Made by a program: the position numbers and the translations under genes
Notes under the pieces: model-generated
The model's database searches: none
Told to the model about the DNA's origin: nothing
Seen by the model: the letters and a program-made list of their open reading frames with translations, nothing else
In this document: positions 1 to 9,827 of the stretch, piece after piece
How the letters are laid out: each line of letters begins with the position of its first letter
How positions within the stretch are numbered: the first letter of the stretch is position 1
Assembly: GCF_000227115.2 (NCBI RefSeq)
Contig: NC_016486.1
Location: forward strand, 496,001 to 560,000
DNA: 64,000 bases
Source of the DNA: Naumovozyma dairenensis CBS 421
Taxonomy: Eukaryota > Ascomycota > Saccharomycetes > Saccharomycetales > Saccharomycetaceae
Direction: 5' to 3'

Positions 1-980
1 ATTTTAATGTCATGCTTTGACGAAAAAGAATGGGATGGATAATTTTCTAGAGTAGCAGTACTCATATTAGCATTAGAATTAGCACTAGCTGTAATAGTAT
101 TTGTACTTATAGTTGAGTTTAAATCAGTTGATGTCAAATATGATAAACTTTCTGATGAATTTTTTTCCAAATTCTTCATCAATTTTTTTTCCCTACTTGA
201 AAGTAAGATAGATTTAAAATCGTCTCTTACAATTGGGATCCATAGTCTATGTCTTTTCAAAATATCCCATTCTCTTACGTTAACTGTTAATAATTTTTGA
301 TAATATTTTATATATGGAGAAATGAAGTCATTATTGTTGATTATTATATCATTGTTAATTATATTGTTTGATTTTTGGGAAGGGGGAAAGGAAGAAGAAG
401 AAGAAGAAGAAGAAGAAGAAGAAGAAGAAGAAGAAGAAGGACCCATAGAATAGTTATCTTCATTATGAGCAGCAGTATGATTACCATTGATTTGTGTTGA
501 ATATAAATTAGAGTTTTTAATAAATTTTGTACCTGATAAGAAATCGTCATCGTATCCTTTTAAGAATATATCCATTAATTCCTCGAATTTGGATGAATCC
601 TTTTGTTGTTGGTTCGCACTAGCAGAAGCAGAAGAAGAAGAAGAGGAGGAGGAGGAATCTGTGGAACTAGTGGCACTAGGACGTCTTTCTTTTGGACATA
701 AATTCACATTTGTTCTTTTAAGATCGTAATAAATTTTCAAAGTTTTTTCATTCAATAGAGCAGTTTTCCGATTATGTTCTTCTGTTAATGGAGGTTGAAA
801 TACGGATCTATAATTTGATGCGTATGGGAATGGTTTAAAATTTGAAGTGGCGTTACAATAAGTTGGTTTTAGTTTTACAGCTTTCTCATTTGTTTTGGAA
901 GGCCTAGTACGATTTTCATGTTCATGTAAAGGGTTTGCTGTATGTTCTATGTGTATGGTTGGAGTTGTTATTCCAGTCAT
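1..980 (-). CDS. Ser-rich protein of unknown function, partial (stop lies beyond window start)
   Basis: An open frame runs from an ATG at 978-980 on the minus strand to the first base of the window without a stop, giving at least 326 residues. I do not recognise the protein. The N-terminal ~90 residues look non-repetitive and folded (a stretch reading FPYASNYRSVFQPPLTEEHN). Next comes a Ser run (from 632-655) and then a long Ser tract encoded by a near-perfect GAA repeat on the plus strand (391-438). An Asn/Ile-rich linker follows, then a second ordered-looking block (YYQKLLTVNVREWDILKRH) and a basic helix-like segment. No membrane segment or signal peptide is apparent. A short antisense frame and a shifted Leu-rich frame here are shadows of the same repeat. 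The frame is surely coding because it stays open and compositionally protein-like on both sides of the repeats. Confidence 0.75.
   Translation of the reverse strand, partial: MTGITTPTIHIEHTANPLHEHENRTRPSKTNEKAVKLKPTYCNATSNFKPFPYASNYRSVFQPPLTEEHNRKTALLNEKTLKIYYDLKRTNVNLCPKERRPSATSSTDSSSSSSSSSASASANQQQKDSSKFEELMDIFLKGYDDDFLSGTKFIKNSNLYSTQINGNHTAAHNEDNYSMGPSSSSSSSSSSSSSSSSFPPSQKSNNIINNDIIINNNDFISPYIKYYQKLLTVNVREWDILKRHRLWIPIVRDDFKSILLSSREKKLMKNLEKNSSESLSYLTSTDLNSTISTNTITASANSNANMSTATLENYPSHSFSSKHDIK
391..438. repeat. GAA trinucleotide repeat encoding poly-Ser
   Basis: About 16 tandem GAA units lie inside the partial gene and read as Ser codons (TCT) on the minus strand. A shorter, impure run lies at 629-656. 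Confidence 0.9.
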
Positions 981-1755
981 AGTAAATAATATTGGAATTG
1001 ATTCAATGACTTTTTCTAGTAAATCTGTAGTGTGGTTGTAATTGTAGTTGTGGTTGTAGTTGCAATTGTACTATTCTATAGTAAATAAGTAACGTTAAAA
1101 TCTCGATATTTTATTTTTGTTTCGACTCCACAAATACTTTACAGATTGTAACTTACCATACACAGACCGGTAGCAGAAAGGCGGACAGAGATGTAGTACA
1201 GTATAGTGGCAATATAATCCTGATGAATATACCGTCTGAATTTTACTTCAATTGCCTGTTTTTTTGTTGATCTTTTGACTACTAGTCCACATTGAAAGTA
1301 ATCGTTTGCCACATCACCATATTACAAGTACTATCACTATTACGTATTATTATTTTCTTTTCCATAAATTAATATTCGCGGGGTCACCAGTGTACTTTGC
1401 TTACTTACTCAAGCCATTTTCGGATATTGTCAAATCGAATCAGCTGTCAAATCAATAAACACACAAAATTATGACAAAGGTTATTAAAGGATAAGCATGG
1501 TCTTTTGCTACAACTACGTTGTTGGGGAGTATATATAAAATGTCAAATGTTATGATACTATGCCATGTTCACCATAAACAACAGATGGTACCTTGATTGT
1601 TTTACATATTAAGATAAGTATTAGATGACCACATATTCTTGATATAAATTGAATATAAAAGTCTGTATAGCGAAGAGTTGAGTAAATGGAAATAAATAAA
1701 TAGTATTATGATGATGCTAAATGTTCAAAAATAGTTTACGTAATCATTGTAAAAT
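981..1755. other. Intergenic, upstream of the partial gene and downstream of ECM1
   Basis: This AT-rich spacer contains the promoter of the minus-strand partial gene and the 3' region of ECM1. I see no further gene, RNA or repeat in it. Confidence 0.6.
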
Positions 1756-2390
1756 TTACTCTTCAATTTCAGAAGGTAACAAATCAAACAAATTTTTAGT
1801 GATTATTGGTTTTTGATCTACTATTATAGTTTTTTCTTCCCCTTCTTCATTCTCTAGCGCGACCTTATTAGCATTTTCAATATCTTTCTCAATATCATCA
1901 TTCTTATCGATAGTAGTAGATAAATGTAAATTTTTATTTTTGGTAACAAGACCAGCTTGTGAAATCAAATCTCTTTTAATTGATTCATTTGTACTTTCCC
2001 ATCCTGCTTTCCTTGTACTTTGAACGAATTTAGCACGAGAAATCGATTTTGCAATTTTCCCATCCAATCTATTAGTGAAATGTAAAGCACGTTCCAATCT
2101 TTCCTTATCCATACTAGTTATTGATGCCTGTGATAATTTAGCTTCGATGGCTTTCTTCTTATTAATTCTGTTATTATTATTATTGGATTTTTTTTGTTCC
2201 TTTTTCTTCAATTTGGCTTCTAATAATCTTTCATTTTTAGCTGCAGTTCTAATAAGAATATTTGTTAAGTTAGTATCTTCTGCTCTGGTAATGTTTTCAA
2301 GATCCTTTGTGATGGGTATTAATGATGATTCTGCTTGTCTTGCTGTCTCTTGAATTTCTTTGATTACTTCCTTTCCCCTTCGCCTATGGT

Positions 2391-2427
<37 letters not shown>

Positions 2428-2562
2428 ACGTCTGTAAAGATACTTGGTACAATATATAGCTATGATATGATATGATATAATATGATTATTTGAAGAGAGT
2501 AGAAGTAAAGACAAGACACGACACGACAAGACAAGACAAGTACGCTTCTTATAGTACACCAT
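1756..2562 (-). CDS. ECM1: Ecm1, 60S pre-ribosome nuclear export factor
   Basis: Homologue of S. cerevisiae Ecm1 (YAL059W), a pre-60S shuttling factor that aids nuclear export of the large ribosomal subunit. The diagnostic blocks are TNLTNILIRTAAKN (residues ~97-110), the segment around MDKERLERALHFTNRLDGK and AKSISRAKFVQSTRKAGW, all nearly identical to the family, and an acidic C-terminus ending EIEE. Similarity begins only near residue 63 (about position 2373). The first 60 residues, including a Thr-His run, are encoded by microsatellites and do not resemble the family. No ATG in any frame lies between 2562 and the conserved region, so the true start is unclear: the far ATG at 2562, a non-AUG codon, or a sequence error. 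Neighbours BDH1/BDH2/GDH match the S. cerevisiae chr I order. PAC and RRPE motifs lie just upstream. Confidence 0.9.
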
Positions 2563-2588
2563 AGGTATGGTATGGTATGGTATGGTAT
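2394..2588. repeat. Cluster of four microsatellites at the ECM1 5' end
   Basis: In order on the plus strand: a (TG)n run at about 2394-2423, an ATGAT-type run near 2461-2485, an ACAAG/ACACG pentamer run near 2510-2540, and a GGTAT pentamer run near 2564-2588. The first three lie inside the extended ECM1 reading frame. Confidence 0.9.
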
Positions 2589-3454
2589 CTGTCCCAGGTA
2601 ATAATAATAATTATAAGCTCATCGCTTCTCAACTGAAATAATTTTTCACTTTTTTTTCTGCAACAAAAACAGGGTAACCCACCCAAAAACTGGATATGAT
2701 AGACTGTGGTAATGACACCACTGATTACAATTACAATCTTTACATACAATATATATGCGAAAGAGATGCACGTCTTCATTCTTGTCCATGTCTATTTCTT
2801 TAGATTCCACTACCAATCGAAGCTCCCCCTTAGTATTCAAATGGAAAGCTTATCTGGAAGAGCGTGCCCCATTAATATATCTATGAAATTTCGTAGGCTC
2901 CAAAATTGCATATTCTCGTACTTTCTAGCAACGAATCATGCTATAATTACTTATAAGAGAGAAATCTAGTATATGACGTTACGTCTATACAAGTCAGCGA
3001 GCAGTATTCGCCTAAGCAGATGATGATGATGATGATGATGGACCGTGCTGTATTGTGTCTCTATGTATAGTTACCAATGCTAACAGAAAATAACAAATCA
3101 ACCTTGCTAGTATAATAATTACATACAGTTAGTTATCCCCATCTCAAGTTGAAGTGATGGCCAATTTCGTTGTTGTTCCTTTATAAGATTCAAAGGGAAA
3201 AATATAGCTACGTAGGCGCGTGCTAAATAAAATTCATACCAGCAACAACGTTTTAACATGAAATTATAATGTTATGTAGCTTACGTGAGTAGAACTTAAC
3301 ATGACATGTGTCCAATAAATCGGCGTCCGATACTTGCTTAAATAACTTACAGGTCAAAATACCAATTAAGTGCTGATTGCCCGTTGACTAAAGCCTAGTT
3401 TCATAACTTTTTGAATTGAATAATTAAATTGCAGGTCCACCTACTTTTTTTGCC
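2563..3454. other. Divergent promoter region, ECM1 / PML39-like
   Basis: The spacer lies between two divergently transcribed genes. It contains the ECM1 PAC/RRPE pair and a short GAT repeat at about 3018-3040. Small overlapping frames of 60-90 codons here have no recognisable content. Confidence 0.6.
2614..2646 (-). promoter_or_regulatory. PAC and RRPE-like motifs of the ECM1 promoter
   Basis: AGCTCATCGC at 2614-2623 is a perfect reverse-complement match to the PAC consensus. AATTTTTCA at 2638-2646 is RRPE-like. The pair marks ribosome-biogenesis promoters in Saccharomycetaceae and fits ECM1. It lies about 50-80 bp above the ATG at 2562 and roughly 240 bp above the start of family similarity. 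Confidence 0.75.
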
Positions 3455-4690
3455 ATGTTTGAAGAATATGATAAAAAATTGGGTACTCTTAAAACTTATA
3501 TGTTTGGTAAGAAAGTAGTAAAAATTGTTCCAAAGAAAAAGAGACGTGAAAGAGATTTCTTCGATATTCTCCATGAACAAACACTAAAATTAGAGGAAGA
3601 ACGAGAAAGAGAAAAAATTATCGCTCGTTTCAAACAATCTTTATCAACCACCAAAAGCACCATCACTACTAATTGTAACCAAAAAAATCGTAATAGATTC
3701 TTGGATGATGAAAATATCAGAATCAAATATGAACCACATTTAACTGCATTTCAACAAGCTATATCTTCTTCGTTATCTTCACAGTCTTCTTCACATTCGT
3801 TATCTTCACCATTGTTAACCTCATTATATGAAGATAAATCAAAGAAACATTATTTGTATTCCATGGAAGATTTATTAAAAAGAGCTCGTTCCATTGCCAT
3901 ACCTTTAAAACTCATTGAATTTAAAAACGTATACATCCCATTTAATCCAATAGTTTTAGCATCAAAAGGTTGGGAACTTTCATCAGTGGAGAATAAAACT
4001 ACTTTAGTATTCAAATGTGAAAGTTGTCATAAATGTTTTAATCTCGAAGATCACTCACTAGGAGAAGTCTATAACATTTATAGTTATGAATCCCAGAAGA
4101 TACCCCATTTGAGTGCTAAATTGAGACATATGATGAATGAGAAACATTCCATGGATTGTCGTTGGAAAAATAAACAATTCCCACTTCTTGAAGAATATTA
4201 TATTGATTACAGTCAATATAAAGTTCCAGGTATTGGATTCGAAATTGAACGAATAAGGAATGAATTAATCAACAATAAAGAAAGATTAGAATCAGCATTC
4301 CCACCACTTACAAATGAATTGATAGAAAAATTTAACAATTCTTCGAATAATAAGTTTACTATTGTCTCACTTGGAGCAATATATAATTATTTCAAAATTG
4401 ACATGAATTCATCATTATTGCTTTTCTTAAGCTTAGGATACGATACAACAGCTATTCCAAATATTATGGAATGTTCTAAATGTTTTATAAAAGTTGATAT
4501 GGAGAAACTTATTAACGCAACTGATGTACATAGGCACTTGAAATGGTGTAGATATTCGAGATACAAAGACTTGCTACGTTCATTAACCAAAGTAAGTGAA
4601 AACATCCCATTACTTAAGGGAGATATAACAATAGAGGATAAGATGCGTTATTTTAAAGATAAAATTGGATGGCAGATAGACTCGGATTGA
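3455..4690 (+). CDS. PML39: Pml39/ZC3HC1(NIPA)-like zinc-finger protein of the nuclear basket
   Basis: 411-residue protein with the paired BIR-like zinc modules of the ZC3HC1/NIPA/Rsm1 family, whose S. cerevisiae member is Pml39 (YML107C), a nuclear pore basket protein linked to retention of unspliced mRNA. Module 1 has a Gly-Trp (residues 172-173), then C188-x2-C191 and H231-x3-C235. Module 2 has C340-x2-C343 and H361-x3-C365. The N-terminus is basic (KKVVKIVPKKKRR), followed by a charged coiled-coil-like stretch and a Ser-rich linker (~103-120). It is somewhat longer than I recall for S. cerevisiae Pml39, mostly through that linker. Family membership rests on the zinc ligand spacing, the GW and the module pairing; orthology to PML39 is inferred. 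The gene is divergent from ECM1 and converges on BDH1. Confidence 0.7.
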   Translation: MFEEYDKKLGTLKTYMFGKKVVKIVPKKKRRERDFFDILHEQTLKLEEEREREKIIARFKQSLSTTKSTITTNCNQKNRNRFLDDENIRIKYEPHLTAFQQAISSSLSSQSSSHSLSSPLLTSLYEDKSKKHYLYSMEDLLKRARSIAIPLKLIEFKNVYIPFNPIVLASKGWELSSVENKTTLVFKCESCHKCFNLEDHSLGEVYNIYSYESQKIPHLSAKLRHMMNEKHSMDCRWKNKQFPLLEEYYIDYSQYKVPGIGFEIERIRNELINNKERLESAFPPLTNELIEKFNNSSNNKFTIVSLGAIYNYFKIDMNSSLLLFLSLGYDTTAIPNIMECSKCFIKVDMEKLINATDVHRHLKWCRYSRYKDLLRSLTKVSENIPLLKGDITIEDKMRYFKDKIGWQIDSD

Positions 4691-4913
4691 AGAAAAAAAG
4701 TTCGCGATTTTGCTCTACGCTCTAGAACTAAGCTCATCGTAGACTGCAAATCAAAAGTAACGTTACATTTCGTAATAGATACCCAATTCACAAAATAGAC
4801 ATGTTTCCGTTCCTTATTACAAAAACATATCAATGTTAAAAGACTACAGGGTATTTTTATCCTACATATTTATATTGATAAGTAGTACGTTCTGAAAAAA
4901 CAGAGACATTATA

Positions 4914-6071
4914 TTAATCTAATTCAGAATGATTGTTTGGAGTCAACAGGATTTTAATGTTTTTCTCCTTATGATTCATCAATTCCATAAATCCTTTATC
5001 CCAACCATCTTCTAATTTATATTTCCCAGTGATTAAATGTCTACATTCTTCAATAGAAATGTCACCTTTATGCATTGCGGCAACGACTTCTTCAAAATCT
5101 TGAACTGTATACCCAATTGAACCAGTCAAATTCTTTTCTTGTAATGTAATCTCCATTGGATAATAATCAATTGGTTTGGGTCCCCAAATGGCAACATTAA
5201 CTGCACAACCTCTAAAAGATAACGCCTTTAATGCGGTATTGAAAGTGGCTTTGACACCAGAACAATCAAAAGCATAATCAAACCCATGTTGGCCCCTTGG
5301 TATATTACGCAACTCTGTTACAGCATTATCACCATGTTTAGATGGATCAAAAACTTCGACACCCATTTTGGATGCTAAAATCCTTCTTCTTTCTGCCAAT
5401 TCTGAAACAACAATTTTACTTGCACCATGGGCCTTAAGAGCCAAGATTGCAGCTAAACCAATAGGACCAGCTCCTAGAATTAAAGCACTTTTACCCTTTT
5501 CGAATTTAGAAACTCGAACAGCATGCCAAGCAACTGAGATCGGTTCGACAAGAGCACCAACATCCGTTGGTACTTCTTCAGGCAATTTAACTATATGTCT
5601 TTCACCAACAACAACTCTTTCAGCAAATGCTCCACCAACAACACCTAACCCAGTGAAATCATAATTTTCACAACAATTATCGATACCATTTTCACAAGCA
5701 GAACAAAAAGTATCCTTACGTTTTTCATATAGTTTAGAATCTGGCCAACGATGAACATCTTTACAACCGCAACCGGCTTCTACGACGACTTTATCACCAA
5801 CTTCCACTTTAGTAACATTACTACCAATAGCCTTAACGAAACCAGAAAATTCATGACCCATTGGTTGTGGTAAAGGTATGTTTGATAATGGATTAGTTTC
5901 GCCATCTTTAGGAAAGAAAATTGGACCGTCTGTGTATTCATGTAAATCTGTACCACAAATCCCACAGTAACTTACTTCAATTAATACTTCATCGGGGGAA
6001 TTTATCTTTGGTTCAGGTAACGTTGATGAAAAATGAATGTCACCTTTCTTATAATATGCAACTGCTCTCAT
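4914..6071 (-). CDS. BDH1: (R,R)-butanediol dehydrogenase Bdh1
   Basis: 385-residue zinc-dependent medium-chain dehydrogenase that interconverts acetoin and 2,3-butanediol with NAD(H) in the cytosol. Seen: the catalytic zinc motif CGICGTDLHE (C39, H44 region), GHE at residues 72-74, a Cys-rich structural zinc lobe (~118-145) and the Rossmann motif LGAGPIGLAA near residue 200. The C-terminus NIKILLTPNNH is typical of the Bdh1/Bdh2 pair. It resembles S. cerevisiae Bdh1 (YAL060W) more than Bdh2: it has the short tail and GSIGY rather than GSMCY. It lies head-to-tail with BDH2, both on the minus strand, as in S. cerevisiae. A 20-bp N gap sits about 110 bp upstream of the start. Confidence 0.93.
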   Translation of the reverse strand: MRAVAYYKKGDIHFSSTLPEPKINSPDEVLIEVSYCGICGTDLHEYTDGPIFFPKDGETNPLSNIPLPQPMGHEFSGFVKAIGSNVTKVEVGDKVVVEAGCGCKDVHRWPDSKLYEKRKDTFCSACENGIDNCCENYDFTGLGVVGGAFAERVVVGERHIVKLPEEVPTDVGALVEPISVAWHAVRVSKFEKGKSALILGAGPIGLAAILALKAHGASKIVVSELAERRRILASKMGVEVFDPSKHGDNAVTELRNIPRGQHGFDYAFDCSGVKATFNTALKALSFRGCAVNVAIWGPKPIDYYPMEITLQEKNLTGSIGYTVQDFEEVVAAMHKGDISIEECRHLITGKYKLEDGWDKGFMELMNHKEKNIKILLTPNNHSELD

Positions 6072-6871
6072 TGTTTCCTTGAGTTTCGTAATTTTTCAGT
6101 CAAGTATAATTAGTTTAAATTTAGGTGGGAAGAGAACGAGAAGAGGTAACAAGGAAGAAAGTATAAAGATGAAGCATACCNNNNNNNNNNNNNNNNNNNN
6201 TTATCAAATTGAATTGATATGTCAATACCTTTTATATATTCTTGAACTGAAGCATTCATGGTATGTTTCCAGTCATTGTTTAATTAATTGATTACAAGGA
6301 ATGGTTCTGTCGCAGTGTCGTCTAGTAAATTGCCGCATGGAGTACTGTTGCCCCGTGTTTTTCGCCAGAGGAAAAGTCAATCAATAACAATGACAACTTT
6401 CTTCTTCAACGATCAAAGAAAAAAAAGTGGGGGTGAAATTGGCGAGGACTGTCACACAACGGAAGATATTCGTGAACTTAGCTACGTAGATGTATTCGGG
6501 TATTCTAACTGCTTACATACAAGGATATTACAATTATATCTTAAGAATATTTAATGATTATTATTAATATTCTGAGAAACTCTAATGATTTGTTGTAATG
6601 TTATCGGAATTAATATACATACATGCATGAATAAAAAAATATAATATAATAATGTAAATATGTAATAACAATGCAATGACATGACTATGCTGACTATATT
6701 TAATGACGTGGAATATGCTTTAATGAAATGTTCTCTTGAATTGTTATATATGAGTGATTTGGCAACTTTGTTTCTCCGTTGAACCATTAATCAATAATAA
6801 TATTTCCAAATTCGTAGCTATGTTTGATGGGTAAAGAAAAAATAAAGTTTTTGATGCGGGGATTGTGTCTG
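6072..6871. other. BDH1 upstream / BDH2 downstream spacer with scaffold gap
   Basis: The spacer holds the BDH1 promoter and the BDH2 3' end. N bases at 6181-6200 are an assembly gap of unknown true length. Two short open frames (6288-6554, 6551-6787) have no recognisable content. Confidence 0.6.
6181..6200. other. Assembly gap (20 N)
   Basis: Twenty consecutive N bases. Confidence 0.99.
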
Positions 6872-8071
6872 TTACAACTTAGATTTTATTAATTGACTTT
6901 TTTTTTTTTGTTCGGGCTCATCGCCTAATTCGTTATTATTATTTGGAGTTAAAATAATTTTAATGGTTTGTTCTTTATGCGTTATTAATCTCAAGATAGC
7001 ATCTTTAACCCCATTTTCAATTGGAACACGACCTGTTATCATATGTTTTGCCTTTTCCTCATCAATTCTTCTTTCTTCAAAGGCTTTAATAACAGCTTCA
7101 AAATCATGATAAGTGTAACACATGGAACCTGTATAACTTTTTTCTTGATGAGTTAGATCCATTGGTAAGAAACTAACAGGGTTTTTACCCCAAATGGCAA
7201 CGTTAACTGCAGTACCTCTAAATGTCAGACATTCAATAGCAGCTTTTAAAGTAGCTGGATTACCAGAACAATCAAAAGTGTAATCGAAACCATCACCACC
7301 TGGAGCAATAGATCTTAAATATTTAATAGATTCATCATGATCTCTAGTCATAGGATCATAGACTACAGCGCCCATTTTTTCAGCAAGATCCCTTCTAATC
7401 TTAGCTGGTTCAGATACCACCACTTCAGTGACACCATGACCATTCAAAGCTAAAATCGTACCTAATCCAATTGGTCCACCACCAATAATCAATACTGAAG
7501 AACCAGGTTTAAATTTAGAAACTCTAACCGCATGCCATGAAACAGCAATCGGTTGAATCAAAGCTGCAACATCCATAGTTAAATGTTCTGGGATCTTATA
7601 ACATTTTGCCTCATTCATAACCATTCTTTCCGCGAAGCCACCACTTTGTACACCACAACCTACTAACCCCAGATTGGAACAAATATTATAAAGGCCTTTT
7701 TTACAAGCTGCACATTCCTCTTGATTTGCATTGGGGGCATCTGGCCAACGATATCTATCTTTACATGTACCAGTTGGTTCCACAACGACACGATCACCTA
7801 CTTGGAATTTTTTTACCTTGGGACCGATTTCTGAGACTATACCCGCTATTTCATGACCCATTGCTTGTGGTAAACCTTCACCTGAAATTTCATGACAACA
7901 ACCATTTTCTGGGAAGAAGATGGGTCCATCTTGGAATTCATGTAGATCTGTACCACAGATACCACACCATGAGATGTCGATTATTAGTTCGTCTGGTGCT
8001 GTTATCTTTGGTTCTGGTAGATCGTTTGTGAATTTAATATCATTTTTTCCGAAGTACGCTAATGCTCTCAT
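6872..8071 (-). CDS. BDH2: Bdh2-like medium-chain alcohol dehydrogenase
   Basis: 399-residue paralogue of the neighbouring BDH1. Features that place it with S. cerevisiae Bdh2 (YAL061W) are ISWCGICGTDLHEFQDGP, the HEIS...LPQAMGHE segment, VVVEPTGTCKDRYRWP, ALIQPIAVSWHA and GSMCYTYHDFEAVI, plus a Lys/Glu-rich C-terminal extension after the NNNELG motif. Catalytic zinc ligands (CGIC, GHE), a structural Cys cluster (C-x2-C-x7-C pattern near residue 140) and the Rossmann motif GGGPIGLGT are all present. The S. cerevisiae protein has no firmly assigned reaction but is about half identical to Bdh1. The ATG at 8069-8071 is preceded by a TTTG-repeat leader. The large upstream spacer suggests complex control. 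Confidence 0.9.
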   Translation of the reverse strand: MRALAYFGKNDIKFTNDLPEPKITAPDELIIDISWCGICGTDLHEFQDGPIFFPENGCCHEISGEGLPQAMGHEIAGIVSEIGPKVKKFQVGDRVVVEPTGTCKDRYRWPDAPNANQEECAACKKGLYNICSNLGLVGCGVQSGGFAERMVMNEAKCYKIPEHLTMDVAALIQPIAVSWHAVRVSKFKPGSSVLIIGGGPIGLGTILALNGHGVTEVVVSEPAKIRRDLAEKMGAVVYDPMTRDHDESIKYLRSIAPGGDGFDYTFDCSGNPATLKAAIECLTFRGTAVNVAIWGKNPVSFLPMDLTHQEKSYTGSMCYTYHDFEAVIKAFEERRIDEEKAKHMITGRVPIENGVKDAILRLITHKEQTIKIILTPNNNNELGDEPEQKKKSQLIKSKL

Positions 8072-9827
8072 TTAATATGATTTGTTTGTTTGTTTGCTTG
8101 TTTGTTTGTTTGCTTGTTGTTAAGTAAATTTGTTTGTTTTGTTTTGTATGGGTTCTTGTATGAAGATTAGAATATGATTATTATTAATGGAAAGAATGGT
8201 TAGAGAAAGATTCTTCTTAATGAAATTCATGATATATTTATATTGAAGTTGGGATTAGTAAAAAGAGTTTTTGAAGATTGAATATTACATCCACAGACAT
8301 GTCTCTTTGTTTCATTATAGTGTACCGGGCATATGGTGGCTTATAGACATTAAAAAGTGGTGTAAAAAACCTTGTATACGTATTAGCATGGCAATGGTAT
8401 TATTATTATCGTAGCAAGACTCTACGTACTCTACTTTTTTACGTCTGGGGAGAGTATGGAAGAGTTACTTATTGCAGCTCTGTGGAGAGAGGAGAGTTAG
8501 TGCGGGATGGTGCTAGCGCCCTGTTTGTTCGTGATAGTTTTCCCGCGGACCCTCCCAGTCTCGGGGGGCACGGGTGTCCCTTTCAGGGGAAATTACTTCG
8601 GTTTGCCACGTACGTAAGAGGAGGGGGGAGACACGTTACGTAAAGGTTGGTTTTCATTGTCCGTTGTTTTTGAAACAGGTTGGCGTTCAGAAACCCTTGT
8701 ACAGCGGCGCACAACAAACCACCCCGCTCTTCAACACCAGCCAAGGGAACCAGCGCAAGGGCTTCTACAATAAAAATGAGGGTCCTAACAATGTTCAGCC
8801 GTGGATCCTTTATTTGCACTACTTTTCATTCGGAACATTACGTATTGATCTCGAGAAACACATAGAAACTTTGCTTACGTACCGCACATATGCCGTGGAA
8901 CCCCTCGGTTCGAGGTAGTTCCCTTGATATTGGATCCCACGGATCCCTCCTCTCTCTTTTCGCTTTCATTCGTTCTCAGTAGATACATATACGTAATTGT
9001 GCTAGTTGAGTCTCTTTGCCAAGATACAATCATCATACACTGGTGGAAATTATTCTCCACTTAGGACATTTAGTATGTACAAATCTTATAGAAACGTTGT
9101 GGTCGCCCCTATTTTCTTTCTTATGCCATGTTTGCTGTCTCTGTCCACTATACAATGTACGACCGGAATGCGAAATTGCTGTTTGAAGTAGTAGAATTTC
9201 ATGTCATGGGCAAACTAGAATTGACCTACATTTACCATGCGGTCATTTAGTTACAAAACTCATATCACGTCATTTTCTCATAACGCCGGGGGGTTGAATG
9301 ATTAGTTAATATTGTACATATCTCGTTTTCCCTGTTCTTGTAGTTTCAATGATCATTGTTTTACCAATTTAACGTCATATTATCTAATCAGTCTTTCAAC
9401 GGTGCAAGTTTCTTTGTACGACATAGTGATATAGTTAAAACCTTTCTTCCCTTTGTGAAAACATCAGGGTACTTACGGACAACTCTAGTTTTGAATATGA
9501 AGAAACATGGATGAGAATTTCCAGTATTATCGTTCGAGGTTTGGGATGACCACTTACATCTTGAGAGCGCCACACGCCCATTCCGTGGAACCTACACGTT
9601 TACATTATTCTATTATTGGTTATATTACAATTTCTTGAATTATATTATGCATGTTTTTTTATTATCATTTATCATTTATGTAGACTATATACTTATTATA
9701 TTATAATGTTATAATTTGTCTGCGACTATAGTACATTGTTCGTAATGTTATTATTAGAGAAGTGAAACTTAAAGATTGGGTTTTTTTAATATATTATGGT
9801 TGTTTTTTTGTTCGTTGGTGTCGTCAT
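8072..9827. promoter_or_regulatory. Long BDH2 upstream region with a GC-richer core
   Basis: About 1.75 kb lies between the BDH2 start and the GDH 3' end. The part near 8480-8960 is visibly more GC-rich than its surroundings, with G/C clusters such as CTCGGGGGGCACGGG (about 8561-8575), an AGGGG stress-element-like motif near 8585, and a GGATCC-flanked small palindrome near 8932-8948. Short frames here (8574-8918 and its antisense) show no family features. I read it as promoter DNA rather than a gene. Confidence 0.5.
8079..8119. repeat. TTTG/TTGC tetranucleotide repeat in BDH2 leader
   Basis: Tandem TTTG units with occasional C substitutions lie directly upstream of the BDH2 ATG, probably within its 5' untranslated region. 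Confidence 0.85.

Noticed and set aside
359..550. Minus-strand frame with a poly-Leu run
   Set aside because: It is the GAA repeat of the partial gene read one frame off; the Ser frame is open far longer on both sides.
2549..2840. Short frames upstream of ECM1 with a GTATGT, considered as a first exon
   Set aside because: GTATGT occurs near 2740 on the minus strand, but no branch site and 3' splice site lie before the conserved ECM1 region. The TACTAAC at 2266-2272 is inside conserved coding sequence, and the PAC/RRPE promoter lies between.
8574..8918. 114-codon frame in the BDH2 upstream region and its antisense shadows
   Set aside because: No family motif or codon bias; GC-rich DNA gives longer chance frames.
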